The notes under the pieces are model-generated. The model saw only the letters and a list, made by a program, of their open reading frames with translations, did not search any database and was not told the origin of the DNA. A stretch of 64,000 nucleotides of DNA from Pseudovibrio japonicus. Its GTDB lineage: Bacteria; Pseudomonadota; Alphaproteobacteria; Rhizobiales; Stappiaceae. Positions 52,906 to 64,000 of this stretch are shown one piece after another. Position 1 is the stretch's first letter, and each line of letters begins with the position of its first letter. Where the stretch lies: assembly GCF_014651595.1 (NCBI RefSeq), contig NZ_BMXE01000003.1, positions 578,973 to 642,972 on the forward strand, in the 5' to 3' direction. Both the position numbers and the translations under genes were made by a program.

Positions 52906-55900
52906 TCACGCTCTTCCATCCACTCCCTTCAACAGATCAAAAACGACATTCGCGAATGACTCTTCCTTTTTGGGGTTACTCAAGAGCTCCAACTTATTGC
53001 TTTCGTGAATATCGCCGCTCTCAATAATCGCTTCCGTTAGTGCACTTAGAAAATCTCCAAGCATTGCTTGTTCCCGAGAATTCGCTTCGACTTGCTTCAT
53101 TACTCTTGCATTTTCACGAACTTTGTCTTTCACGGTGTTTGCATAATTTAAGCGATCCTGATCAGATAAGCCCTCCCTATCAAACACCTCATTCAGGCGG
53201 ATAATGATCTGCGAGAGAAACTCCTCTTGCTTGTCCTTGGATTTGCCCGTACCGAGGTCGCTGGCAGGCTTCAGTCCCTCAGCTCCGTTTTTCTCAAGGG
53301 TCAGGTCTTGTTGTCTCAGCTTGGATAGGCGGTAGTGACTCAGCTCCACATTGCTAAGGTCAATCTGATCATCCTCACCAGCGTTCTCTTTCAGGAGCGG
53401 TTTCAGGTGACGTGCGAAGAGACTCAGTTTCTCAAGCTCTTCACTGTCATACTCGATGATCTGAGAGATGAATTCATAGAAGCGAACAAACGAGCCGAGG
53501 TCTTTCTTGAAGATCGCAAGGCCGTCCTTCTCCGTCTTGCACTCTTTGAAGGTCTTTTCCGCGTTGGCAATCAAAACCGCGTCACCGGTCTTCTTAGCTC
53601 GTTCAAACACATCATGAGCACTTGCATAAGCACTCACGGCTGACTGATAGCGACTGGTCCAGCGTTCCACGGCTGGCTTGCAGATGTTGGAGAGGGCGGC
53701 GTTGCTCTTGTTCTTTTGGTAGAAGGCCTGGGCAAACTGCTCAACCTCGTTCCACTGGAAGATGCCGCTGCTCCGCAGCTTCTCGAAAATTTCAAAGACC
53801 AAATCGGGGTCGGAAACACCCGTCAGAGTCGCTGTCTGGTAATACTCTTGGAAGGCGATGCGCACGTCTTCCGGTTCGTTGAAGAAATCGAGAACAAAGG
53901 TGCCGGACACCGCTTTGCCTGGATAGGTGCGGTTGAGGCGTGAGAGAGTCTGTACGCACTCCACGCCTGCCAGTTTTTTATCCACGTACATGGCGCAGAG
54001 TTTGGGTTGATCAAAGCCAGTCTGAAACTTGTTGGCCACGATCATGACCTGATAGTCATCACTCGCGAACGCCTTGCGCATGTCCCGGCCCTTCAGGTCG
54101 GGGTTCATGTTGGCCTCTGTAAACTTTTCACCAATCAGGCCAGCGCTGTTTGGGTCATTATCGGAGAACTGCACCTCGCCGGAGAAAGCAACCATCGCCT
54201 GAATTTTGTCGTAGCGCTTTTCCTTGATGTACTTATCGAAGGCTATCTTGTAGCGCACAGCTTCTTTCCGAGAGCTGGTCACAACCATTGCTTTGGCTTG
54301 TCCACCCAGCAGGCCCATTACGTTGGCTTTGAAGTGCTCTACAATCACCTGCACCTTCTGCGAGATGTTGTAATCGTGCAGGCGCACCCACTGGCCTAGC
54401 TTCACCTTGGCTTTCTTGCTTTCTACCTCATCATCACTGCCTTGCGCTTTAAGGGCCAGTTGATAAGCAGCTTCATAGCTGGTGTAGTTCTTCAGTACGT
54501 CCAGAATGAAGCCTTCCTCGATGGCCTGACGCATGGAGTAGATGTGGTAGGCAAGCGGCTTGTTTTTCTTGGAGGGCACTTCATCAGGTTTTGGCAGACG
54601 TCCAAACAGCTCCAGAGTCTTTGACTTGGGCGTGGCGGTAAAGGCGAGGTAGCTGAGGTTTGCAGAGGCTCTGCGGGCTGCGATGGTGGCTTCCAGCATG
54701 TCATCAGCGGAAAGGTCCTCACCATCCTCGTTCCCCTCTTTCATCAGCACTTCACGCATCTGGCGTGCGGTGCTGCCTGTCTGCGAGGAGTGGGCCTCAT
54801 CTGCAATGATTGCGTATCGCCGCTCTTTAAGGCTGGTGCTGTTCTCGATAGCATCCAGCACATAAGGGAAGGTTTGGATGGTGACGATGATAATCGGCTG
54901 TGAGGCCTCCAGTGCCTTCGCCAGCTTCTCGGACTTTGAGCCATCCCCCTCAGAACGGTTGATCCGCCCCACAACACCGTCCACATGCTCAAATTGATAG
55001 ATGGTGTCTTGCAGCTGGGCATCCAGAACGGTCCTATCTGTGACGATAATGACAGAGTGGAACTGCTTGTCTCCGTCATCTGTATAGAGAGAGGAGAGCT
55101 GGTGGGCTGTCCATGCAATGGAGTTGGATTTGCCAGAGCCTGCGCTGTGCTGGATCAGGTATTTGTTTCCAGCGCCTTCTGTTTTGGCTGCGGAAATGAG
55201 TTTGCCCACGACATCCCATTGATGGTAGCGGGGAAAGATCATGGTTTCTTTCTTGGTCTTCTTGCCCTGCCAGTCTTCCTTCTCCTCGATTTGCAGGTGC
55301 ATGAAGCGGGCGAGGATGTTCAGTATGTTGTCCGGCTGCAAAACCTCGCGCCACAGATAGGCGGTGGCGTATTCCTGCTTGTTCTCCGGCACGTCATTAC
55401 CAGCGCCGCCCTCCTTGGTGCCCTTGTTGAAGGGCAGGAAGAAAGTGTTGCTGCCTGCCAGCTTGGTGGTCATGTAGACCTCGTACTGACTCACGGCAAA
55501 ATGGACTAGTGCGCCGCGCTTGAAGGTGAGCAGCGGTTCGGCCTTGTTGGTGGCAGGGTCTTTGGGCAGACGATCCTGCTTGTATTGCTTGATGGCGTTT
55601 TCGACTGCCTGCTTGAACTCTGATTTAAGCTCCAGAGTTGCCACAGGGAGGCCGTTGACGAAGAGGACAAGATCTATACGCCAGCGCTTGGATTGCGTGC
55701 CAGTGGCCTCCAGATGCTCAGCAGAGGTGTATGGGCTGTAGACCACCTCTGGCACCACCCGCAAACGGTTCTTGCCATAGCGCTCCAAAGTGGCCGGGTT
55801 CAGGTCATGCTCTGGTTTGAACTGGCACAGAGAAAAGCGGGCGTTGCGGTCTTTGATGCCGTGGCGCAGAACACCAAGCGTGCCGAAGGTGCGCAGCTGC

Positions 55901-56169
55901 TTATCCGCCGCCCTTGGGTCCGCCTTGGCAAGCTGGCTGGCAATGCGCTCCAGGAATTTTTTGTCCGTGTCATTGGGGTAGTTTTTGGCAAACTTCTGCC
56001 AGTCTGCGTCTTGAGTCTCTTTCACAAAGCCGAGCAGGTCTTCTTCATAAAGCGCCAGTTCTCGATTATACCCAGCAGCAGAGCCAACCAGCCAGCCGCC
56101 CTCCTGTAACTGGGTGATAATATCGTCCTGAAAAATGCGTTCTTTGGTGGTCTCTGCTGCAATGCTCAT
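52906..56169 (-). CDS. hsdR: Type I restriction endonuclease subunit R
   Basis: 1087 residues. N-terminal nuclease core: Asp166 in RWRIDLVLF and Glu180-Leu-Lys182 in ATLELKSEF. Then the ATP-dependent DNA translocase: Walker A AGSGKSNS at about 343-350, DEAH box in IIADEAHSSQTG around 455, SF2 motif VI-like FQTGFDQPKL and QTLSRLNRT. The C-terminal part carries the helical domain. It moves DNA and cuts at distant sites when bound to M2S. The 27-nt gap from the GIY-YIG gene places it in the operon. Confidence 0.96.
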   Translation of the reverse strand: MSIAAETTKERIFQDDIITQLQEGGWLVGSAAGYNRELALYEEDLLGFVKETQDADWQKFAKNYPNDTDKKFLERIASQLAKADPRAADKQLRTFGTLGVLRHGIKDRNARFSLCQFKPEHDLNPATLERYGKNRLRVVPEVVYSPYTSAEHLEATGTQSKRWRIDLVLFVNGLPVATLELKSEFKQAVENAIKQYKQDRLPKDPATNKAEPLLTFKRGALVHFAVSQYEVYMTTKLAGSNTFFLPFNKGTKEGGAGNDVPENKQEYATAYLWREVLQPDNILNILARFMHLQIEEKEDWQGKKTKKETMIFPRYHQWDVVGKLISAAKTEGAGNKYLIQHSAGSGKSNSIAWTAHQLSSLYTDDGDKQFHSVIIVTDRTVLDAQLQDTIYQFEHVDGVVGRINRSEGDGSKSEKLAKALEASQPIIIVTIQTFPYVLDAIENSTSLKERRYAIIADEAHSSQTGSTARQMREVLMKEGNEDGEDLSADDMLEATIAARRASANLSYLAFTATPKSKTLELFGRLPKPDEVPSKKNKPLAYHIYSMRQAIEEGFILDVLKNYTSYEAAYQLALKAQGSDDEVESKKAKVKLGQWVRLHDYNISQKVQVIVEHFKANVMGLLGGQAKAMVVTSSRKEAVRYKIAFDKYIKEKRYDKIQAMVAFSGEVQFSDNDPNSAGLIGEKFTEANMNPDLKGRDMRKAFASDDYQVMIVANKFQTGFDQPKLCAMYVDKKLAGVECVQTLSRLNRTYPGKAVSGTFVLDFFNEPEDVRIAFQEYYQTATLTGVSDPDLVFEIFEKLRSSGIFQWNEVEQFAQAFYQKNKSNAALSNICKPAVERWTSRYQSAVSAYASAHDVFERAKKTGDAVLIANAEKTFKECKTEKDGLAIFKKDLGSFVRFYEFISQIIEYDSEELEKLSLFARHLKPLLKENAGEDDQIDLSNVELSHYRLSKLRQQDLTLEKNGAEGLKPASDLGTGKSKDKQEEFLSQIIIRLNEVFDREGLSDQDRLNYANTVKDKVRENARVMKQVEANSREQAMLGDFLSALTEAIIESGDIHESNKLELLSNPKKEESFANVVFDLLKGVDGRA

Positions 56170-56196
56170 GAATAAGTATTCCGATAAATCAATAAA

Positions 56197-57129
56197 TTAT
56201 GCGAGTTCAGGATCGGCGGTTTCAGCCAGTTGCTCGGCTTCCCATTGCTTGTAGGTTTTGTTGGTGCCTTCAAGTTTCCACTCAATTGTTCCATTGCTGG
56301 AGCGTCCAGTAACAATTGCGGATGCGGCGCTTGGGCTAGAAAAGGCGTAGTCGGTTGTCAGGAGACCGTGCTCCCCCCTTTTCTGAATAACATCGGTTTT
56401 GTCTAGCTGTTCTCGAAGTGCGGTATAACTATGGGTGTTCGGCCCTCTCCACTCGCCGCGAACTACAGAGCCAGCCTCGAGTATGAACTCACCACTTTCC
56501 AGTCGTGCTGTGGCTTTGATGCCGCGCTTCGGCATCTGCAAAAGAAAACGAGGAGTTTCAGCGTTCATACCATTGCTAGAAGACACTGGTTTGGGTGGCT
56601 GGCTAACAGCCTCAGCCGTCGCAGTACCCCGCTTACTCTCGACAAACAGGTCAATCCCCAATGCGGGCAGGATCATGTAGAGGTTGTCCAGAAAGCCTTC
56701 CATGTTGGCGGCAATGGCTTCACTCACCTGCGGCATTTGTGGGACCTGTGCGTTCTCTAAGCTGATCCGTCCCACAGAAACAGCTCGGGCGTAGCTTTGT
56801 GCCTCCAGATAGCGCACATGGGCTTTGTTCAGCTTGTTGTCGGCGGTGGTGACGAACACGGCTTTTGTCCACCAGTCCCGCTGACTGTCGTGGTTGCGGA
56901 TGCGTTTGCCGATGTCCTCTGTCTCACCAATGTAGGAGAGGGGCTCGCCGTCCTTCTCGCCTAGCAGAATGTAAATGCCCGTGTAGCTTGCCTCTGTACG
57001 CTCCAGAGCCTGCTTGATTTGTGTGCGCGGAACAAGCAGCACATGCCCTGTCCAGTTGAACAGCTCCGCCACCAAAAGGCCGTCTGGGCGGCCATCAACA
57101 AAAAACAGTTCCAGTGATCGGCCCTTCAT
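56197..57129 (-). CDS. GIY-YIG nuclease with C-terminal DUF4357
   Basis: 310 residues. GIY at 51-53, YIG at 66-68, Arg76/78 in GKRIRNH and Glu109 in YLEAQ give the GIY-YIG endonuclease site. The C-terminal region, VTGRSSNGTIEWKLEGTNKTYKQWE, matches DUF4357. The combination is known inside type I restriction operons, between S and R as here; its role is not settled. AAGGGG lies 4 nt before the ATG; HsdS ends 24 nt upstream. Confidence 0.9.
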   Translation of the reverse strand: MKGRSLELFFVDGRPDGLLVAELFNWTGHVLLVPRTQIKQALERTEASYTGIYILLGEKDGEPLSYIGETEDIGKRIRNHDSQRDWWTKAVFVTTADNKLNKAHVRYLEAQSYARAVSVGRISLENAQVPQMPQVSEAIAANMEGFLDNLYMILPALGIDLFVESKRGTATAEAVSQPPKPVSSSNGMNAETPRFLLQMPKRGIKATARLESGEFILEAGSVVRGEWRGPNTHSYTALREQLDKTDVIQKRGEHGLLTTDYAFSSPSAASAIVTGRSSNGTIEWKLEGTNKTYKQWEAEQLAETADPELA

Positions 57130-57153
57130 GCGCCCCTTACCTCCCCGAGTGCC

Positions 57154-58559
57154 TCATGCAGATGCTTGCGTTAAACTTGCAGATTCCTCTTTAGGTTGAA
57201 AGGTATCCTTTGGCGGTACCCATTCACGTACATCTATCTTTCCCGTGACTGCTGCTGAAATAAGGGCCGTGCGGCGTTCTTTGAGGAGGTAAATGGCAGA
57301 TTGAGCGTTTTGTTTGAGTGCTTCAAAAGTCGTATTCTTTCGCGAAACAAAAGCGAAGATCGCTTTGCGTTCTTGTGCTGGAGGAAAAACGATTGGTGTT
57401 TCCTTGATGTTGCTCGAAGAAATAGAAGCAAGGTTAGTGCTTTGCTTAGACACTCGGAAAAAGTGGAACTTCGCATAGGCGGTTTGGGTGATTAGGTTTA
57501 GCCATTCTGAATCTTCAAAATCAGTGCGAATAGCAAAAACATGGTTCTGATGAATGCAGCGCTCGATTTGCCCGTTCCAAACTGCACCTCTCCCAAGCTT
57601 GTCGTTGTCACCCCCTTCATTCATCAAAACGTCCCCTGTGCGCAATGAGAACCTTTCGAGTTGGCTCGGTTCAATTTGAATGGTGTGTACGTCGCGCAAA
57701 TCTAGGAAGCCGTCTTGGACGTTCGCGACGCGTAGCATTGGTACTGAAATGTGAGGCTTTCCCGATAGATCTTGCCCTTTGGGTATACCAGAGCGAACCT
57801 GTGCGACCTGCTTCAACCGCTTCACCTCCCAATGCTTCGGTACATCGCCGAGCCAGTCGACGCCGGAGGGGCGGAGGGGGGCGTCTGGGTTGAGGCCTTT
57901 GGTGACGGCGTGAGAGATCACCGCCTGCCGCTTTTCTTCCAGCAACCCAATAAGCCGCTCCTGCCTCTCAATCAGCCGATCAATCTTCGCAGTCTCAAAA
58001 TCAAGAAACTTGGCGATTTGGGTTTGTTCTGGGAGTGGGGGAAGTGAAACTCGTAAGTTCTCAATCACCTTCATGCCAATGTTCTGTTGAGTACCAAAAC
58101 TCCAATTCAGACGGATTGCCTCCTGAAACTGAGCTGACCTGATGTAGTGTAAAACATAACGCGGGCTAACTGATTGCTTGGAGCGTATCGCAGCGAGAGG
58201 TGACCAGATATTGAATACTTGGTCTGTCTCTACCATCGCGGAAACACCAGTAGTTGCTCCAGATTTCACCAGAAAAATATCGCCATATTGCGGAGCGTAC
58301 TTTCGAGAGTATCTCTCGTTGTCTTCATGTGAAATGTGGGCCCGTATTCTTAAAAAGTCGATTATGCCGGTGGATACAGCTTCGGCTGAAACAAAGGGAA
58401 CTCCGTCATCCACAAACTTAGGTGTTTCGTGAGGGCCATCAGTAACTGGTGTTTCAACAAGGTATTTAATGGGAAGCGCTTCCCACCCACTCGGAATCTC
58501 CCCAAGCCACTCAACACCACTATGCTTGTACTCCAGGTATGCCTTGTATCTACCAGCCA

Positions 58560-58560
<1 letters not shown>
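57154..58560 (-). CDS. hsdS: Type I restriction specificity subunit S
   Basis: 468 residues with two target-recognition domains: the first from about residue 15 (VEWLGEIPSGWEALPIKYL) and the second from about 230 (VDWLGDVPKHWEVKRLKQV). Each is followed by a coiled-coil spacer (LPEQTQIAKFLDFETAKIDRLIERQERLI and ERKAIFAFVSRKNTTFEALKQ). It sets the bipartite DNA site. The start codon overlaps the hsdM stop (TGATG), a sign of translational coupling. Confidence 0.95.
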
Positions 58561-60890
<2,330 letters not shown>

Positions 60891-61019
60891 GGGAGCATTC
60901 CAAATTTGCAGCAGGGCTCTGCCGGAACCGTATGAACTGAATAACTGAAGGCGAGGGTATTGCATGCATTCGACTGCACCAAGAAGAAAGGCGCGGTTAT
61001 GCAATGCAATATCAGGGTG

Positions 61020-63068
61020 CTAGCTGTCTTCCAGTTTTTGGCTCTCGGTTTCGATGGCGGTAACAATTTTATCAGTTAGCGCTTCGATAATCTTAGCTCC
61101 ACTCTCGCCAATGGCACTGCCAATTGTTGGAGATGCCGTGACGATCATGACACTGCAACCCAGAGTGAATGCACCTAGCACCATTTTTCGAGTTCCGGTT
61201 TGAATGGTGACGATGACCAAGTCTGATATCGCTTTGATATCGTCGACAGATGCATTTTTTAAACTACCATAATAGGCGATACCGTATTGCTCATTTATCG
61301 CATTTGATAATGTTGGCAAAACTGTCTCTGCATCTTCTGGGTTCAGCCAGTCTTCGGTTAAGGCTTGAAGCCAATCCTCCCCGACTACCAATCTTCGAAT
61401 ATTTGCTGGTAGCTCCAAGTTTTGTACCGCTGTTGCAAAATCTGCACTAAGGGAATTTCTGTTACTGTACTCCCAGAGCGGTACAGCAATACTCTCAAGT
61501 GTGATTTTCTCGGTCCTCTTAGTCGAGCTGACATAAGAAATAGGAACTGAGGATTTTATAAATTGGCGCGTACTGAGCGGATTTGTCTCTTCAGCTTTTC
61601 TATCGGAGGGATTCAGTGAACTCGCAAGATTGGTTCTTTGTGTTGCGTTTCCGGGTTCGTGATCTTCTTCACGCTCGACGGAGTTGATGTAGCGCTTAAT
61701 GCTCAGATCATATTCATTTTCTTCGACCTCATCCAATGTTGCGAGGTGGGCAAAGTGCTCTATCTCTTTCCTTGCTTCATACGCATTGACAATCTCTTGA
61801 ATGTTATTTGCGCCCAGTGTTTTCTTTCGAGATACGCTAACAAATTCGTTTGCGGCGTCGATAAACAGCAGATTCCTATCAGACTTGTTCTTCTTGAAGA
61901 TTAGAATGGCGGTAGGGATCGCAGTGTTCTGATGCAAGTTGGAAGGTAGCCCAATTATTGCTTCCAGGAGGTTTTCTTTGATAAGGGCTTTTCGGATTTT
62001 CTGTTCAACGCGGCTGCGAAATAAAACTCCGTGTGGAACGACAACTGCCATTCTGCCAGTGTCTTCCTTAAGCGTTTCGACCATGTGGGAAATAAAGGCG
62101 AAATTAGAATAGTTTTTTGGAGGTAAGCCGCGGTGGAAACGATCGAATTGATCGAATTGAACCTGATCTGAGCCCCAGTTTGGCATGCTCCACGGAGGGT
62201 TGGAGATCACAACATCGAATTTCCGCAATTGGTCACGTGCTTCAAGCAGCATCGGAAGGCGAATGGTGTCGCCCCATGCGACCTGAAAATCTGTTTCGCG
62301 GTGGAGAAGCATGTTAATGTTGGCGATCACGAACGCTAAGTGATCTATTTCCTGGCCAAATAAGGAATAGCTGCTTTTGTCAGCTTTTGACCTAATTTCC
62401 TGACCACAACGAAGGAGTAAAGAACCTGTACCGCATGCTGGATCGCAAATAGTGTCTTGGGGAAGCGGTTTAATTAGTTTTGCAATTAGGCTGGAAACGC
62501 TTTCAGATGTGAAGTGGTCACCAAGATTGCTGTAAGACAGTTTTGCTATTCGAGAGATTAGGTATTGAGAAACACGGCCTGCAGCATTCCTATTTGCTCC
62601 CCTTGATAGACGAAAATCTAGAACCCCACCTCCAAAGATTCCCAACAAATTCGTAAGAAGCCTCTCTCGTTCTTGAGGTGGGCCAAGTTTGTTAGAGCAG
62701 AACGATATCTCTTTGAATATGCCTGCCAAGGTATGATTGTTTGCATCGGTTATGAAGAAAAGTGCGCGATCAATACGTTCTCCATTGCCAGGAGTGAAAC
62801 GTTCCGCGAAGAGCGACTCGAAATTTGCTTCATCAGGTACGATGATATGACCGTATAACATACGAGCATCTTCAGGATCTAATTCATGATCGTGTCGCTG
62901 TTGCATTTCATCTATATGCTCTTGCCATAAATCAGAAGAGTGCTTGAGAAAAAGCATGGAGAGTATGAGATCAATGCAATTTGATAGTGGCATTTGACCT
63001 CTGAACATTTCACAAGCTCTCCAAGCTTCTGAGTTCATATGCTCTTGTGTGTTCACTGTGATCGACAT
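61020..63068 (-). CDS. Solitary HsdM-like N6-adenine methyltransferase with hydrophobic C-terminus
   Basis: 682 residues from the ATG at 63068 (GGA 8 nt upstream). N6-MTase core: GDHFTSESV, DPACGTGSLL at 209-218, NPPW at 290-293, then HGVLFRSRVEQKIRKALIKENLLEAIIGLPS. The last 55 residues contain a hydrophobic segment (MVLGAFTLGCSVMIVTAS, about 629-646) that could span or touch the membrane, which is odd for a DNA methylase. It lies 129 nt upstream of hsdM on the same strand and has no S subunit of its own next to it. First gene of the cluster. Confidence 0.88.
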   Translation of the reverse strand: MSITVNTQEHMNSEAWRACEMFRGQMPLSNCIDLILSMLFLKHSSDLWQEHIDEMQQRHDHELDPEDARMLYGHIIVPDEANFESLFAERFTPGNGERIDRALFFITDANNHTLAGIFKEISFCSNKLGPPQERERLLTNLLGIFGGGVLDFRLSRGANRNAAGRVSQYLISRIAKLSYSNLGDHFTSESVSSLIAKLIKPLPQDTICDPACGTGSLLLRCGQEIRSKADKSSYSLFGQEIDHLAFVIANINMLLHRETDFQVAWGDTIRLPMLLEARDQLRKFDVVISNPPWSMPNWGSDQVQFDQFDRFHRGLPPKNYSNFAFISHMVETLKEDTGRMAVVVPHGVLFRSRVEQKIRKALIKENLLEAIIGLPSNLHQNTAIPTAILIFKKNKSDRNLLFIDAANEFVSVSRKKTLGANNIQEIVNAYEARKEIEHFAHLATLDEVEENEYDLSIKRYINSVEREEDHEPGNATQRTNLASSLNPSDRKAEETNPLSTRQFIKSSVPISYVSSTKRTEKITLESIAVPLWEYSNRNSLSADFATAVQNLELPANIRRLVVGEDWLQALTEDWLNPEDAETVLPTLSNAINEQYGIAYYGSLKNASVDDIKAISDLVIVTIQTGTRKMVLGAFTLGCSVMIVTASPTIGSAIGESGAKIIEALTDKIVTAIETESQKLEDS

Positions 63069-63734
63069 CAGAGAATTCCAATTAGGAAGGAAAGGCAATT
63101 GATTGCAGCTTAATCGGTCACATTGTAAGGGGGAAGGTTCTATGTTCTGGGGAATTCTAGGAACGTAGACGTACCCACAGCCAAATGGGTGAACTAGACG
63201 CTGTTGTCGCCGAATATTACTATGGTTCGTCTTGTCTCTGGGTGATTACTGAAGCTAGAAAAACAATATGAAGTGTAGGGCCGGTAGCAGAAATCTAAAC
63301 TGTACCTCCAGATTATAAGCACATGAGGACTGGAGCTATTAGGGTCAACACGACTTATGCAGCAGCGCAACGGTTGTTTTGAGTTATTGTTGCCTAAGTC
63401 GAAGGCTCTTCATGTTGGAACGTACGTATCGAAGAAAAGCGTCCTAACTTAATATCCAGATTTCCTAGCTACTTTTGATAATCAACCAAAATATAATAAT
63501 ACAAAATCATAAAAATAATTAAATTTTGATGTGCCTCAAAGTTAGGCCTTTAGGCCATTTGTCAGATGCACCCATATATTTCCCTGCTTGTATAGGTTAG
63601 AGAATTTCATCATCGACAGCTCTAACAAGCTTCCTTATCGTTACAGATGATTAATTGCATAAACTTTTAATTGTATTGCGTGAATTATGCACCCATAGTC
63701 CGGCCCGATTATTTGTTGTCATACTGAGGCCGCT
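63069..63734. other. AT-rich gene-free region at the head of the restriction cluster
   Basis: 666 nt between the divergent methylase and the FG-GAP gene, very AT-rich around 63470-63540. It should hold the cluster promoter. No copy of the tRNA-Thr att sequence and no convincing gene. Confidence 0.5.
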
Positions 63735-64000
63735 ATGTCTGACCAACCATCAGCAAACACATCCAACACTTCTCCCGTTTTCGCCTCTTCTGAGGTTATT
63801 TCCTCTGTCGCGCATGTTGTTGATGGTTATGGAGGTGATGGTGACGGGTATGGCTCCAGCATTGCGCTGAATGGGTCTGGCACGGTTGTTGTCGGGGCTC
63901 CTAGGGATAGCGAAGGCAACGTGTATGCCGGTGGTTCTGTTGTGGTTCGCCAGCCAGATGGATTTGGGGGCGTCATAGAACTCAAGCTGACAGCTCCTGA
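63735..64000 (+). CDS. FG-GAP repeat surface or secreted protein (3' truncated by window edge)
   Basis: ATG at 63735 with GAGG 5 nt upstream; 88 residues visible. No classical signal peptide. After a Ser/Thr-rich start comes an FG-GAP/integrin-alpha-like repeat: GDGYGSSIALNGSGTVVVGAPRDSEGNVYAGGSVVVRQ. Such proteins are often very large, calcium-binding and exported by type I secretion. Whether it is inside or just outside the island cannot be told. Confidence 0.75.
   Translation, partial: MSDQPSANTSNTSPVFASSEVISSVAHVVDGYGGDGDGYGSSIALNGSGTVVVGAPRDSEGNVYAGGSVVVRQPDGFGGVIELKLTAP

Overview
The window reads as chromosome of a marine alphaproteobacterium, most likely a Stappiaceae or Pseudovibrio-like member of the Hyphomicrobiales/Rhodobacterales. 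That placement is inference from recalled families (DUF3126, BTLCP transglutaminase-like peptidase, PAS_5, DUF2336, CHCC zinc-finger protein, alphaproteobacterial NifU-like scaffold next to yidD) and from paired Na+/K+ transporters. No 16S or search result is available. Most of the window is ordinary core genome with many hairpin terminators. The last quarter is an accessory island.

Left part (1-8.6 kb): the 3' end of a LysR regulator, a large OFA-type MFS transporter and a second polytopic membrane protein (DUF3360-like), both on the minus strand. A near-identical 29-nt operator-like inverted repeat lies upstream of both transporters. Two TrkH potassium-channel paralogues follow. Housekeeping part (8.6-42 kb): sfsA, gpt, a CinA-like MoCF domain protein, an FAD monooxygenase, a CHCC zinc protein, two overlapping alpha/beta-hydrolases, cysE, DUF3126, gamma-carbonic anhydrase, a LapG-like peptidase, PilZ and PAS proteins, rhomboid, CBS, then folE-hisI-patatin, a NifU-like scaffold with yidD, tRNA-Tyr with a clear promoter, ASCH protein, a glycosyltransferase, thrS, an acyltransferase, secreted repeat protein, nitroreductase and flavin reductase, a degenerate CitE-like protein, an SLT transglycosylase, DUF2336, Hpt, NAD kinase, anmK, an HxlR regulator and nitronate monooxygenase.

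42-48 kb: two NSS sodium symporter paralogues flanking a previously hidden 42-codon gene with its own Shine-Dalgarno and terminator, then a His-rich protein, a coiled-coil protein and an unknown 224-residue protein.

48.3 kb to at least 63 kb: an integrative element. Its left boundary is a 45-nt 3' fragment of tRNA-Thr(TGT) on the minus strand, still followed by a tRNA-side terminator. Next come a tyrosine recombinase, an AlpA-like small HTH protein, a hidden 44-residue membrane peptide gene and a possible gene remnant. The cargo is a six-gene minus-strand cluster: a solitary HsdM-like methylase with a hydrophobic C-terminus, hsdM, hsdS, a GIY-YIG/DUF4357 nuclease, hsdR and a ComEC-type metallo-beta-lactamase-fold hydrolase. 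The methylase, GIY-YIG and MBL additions make this the best candidate for an undescribed extended restriction/defence system. The window ends inside an FG-GAP repeat protein; the right end of the element is not visible.
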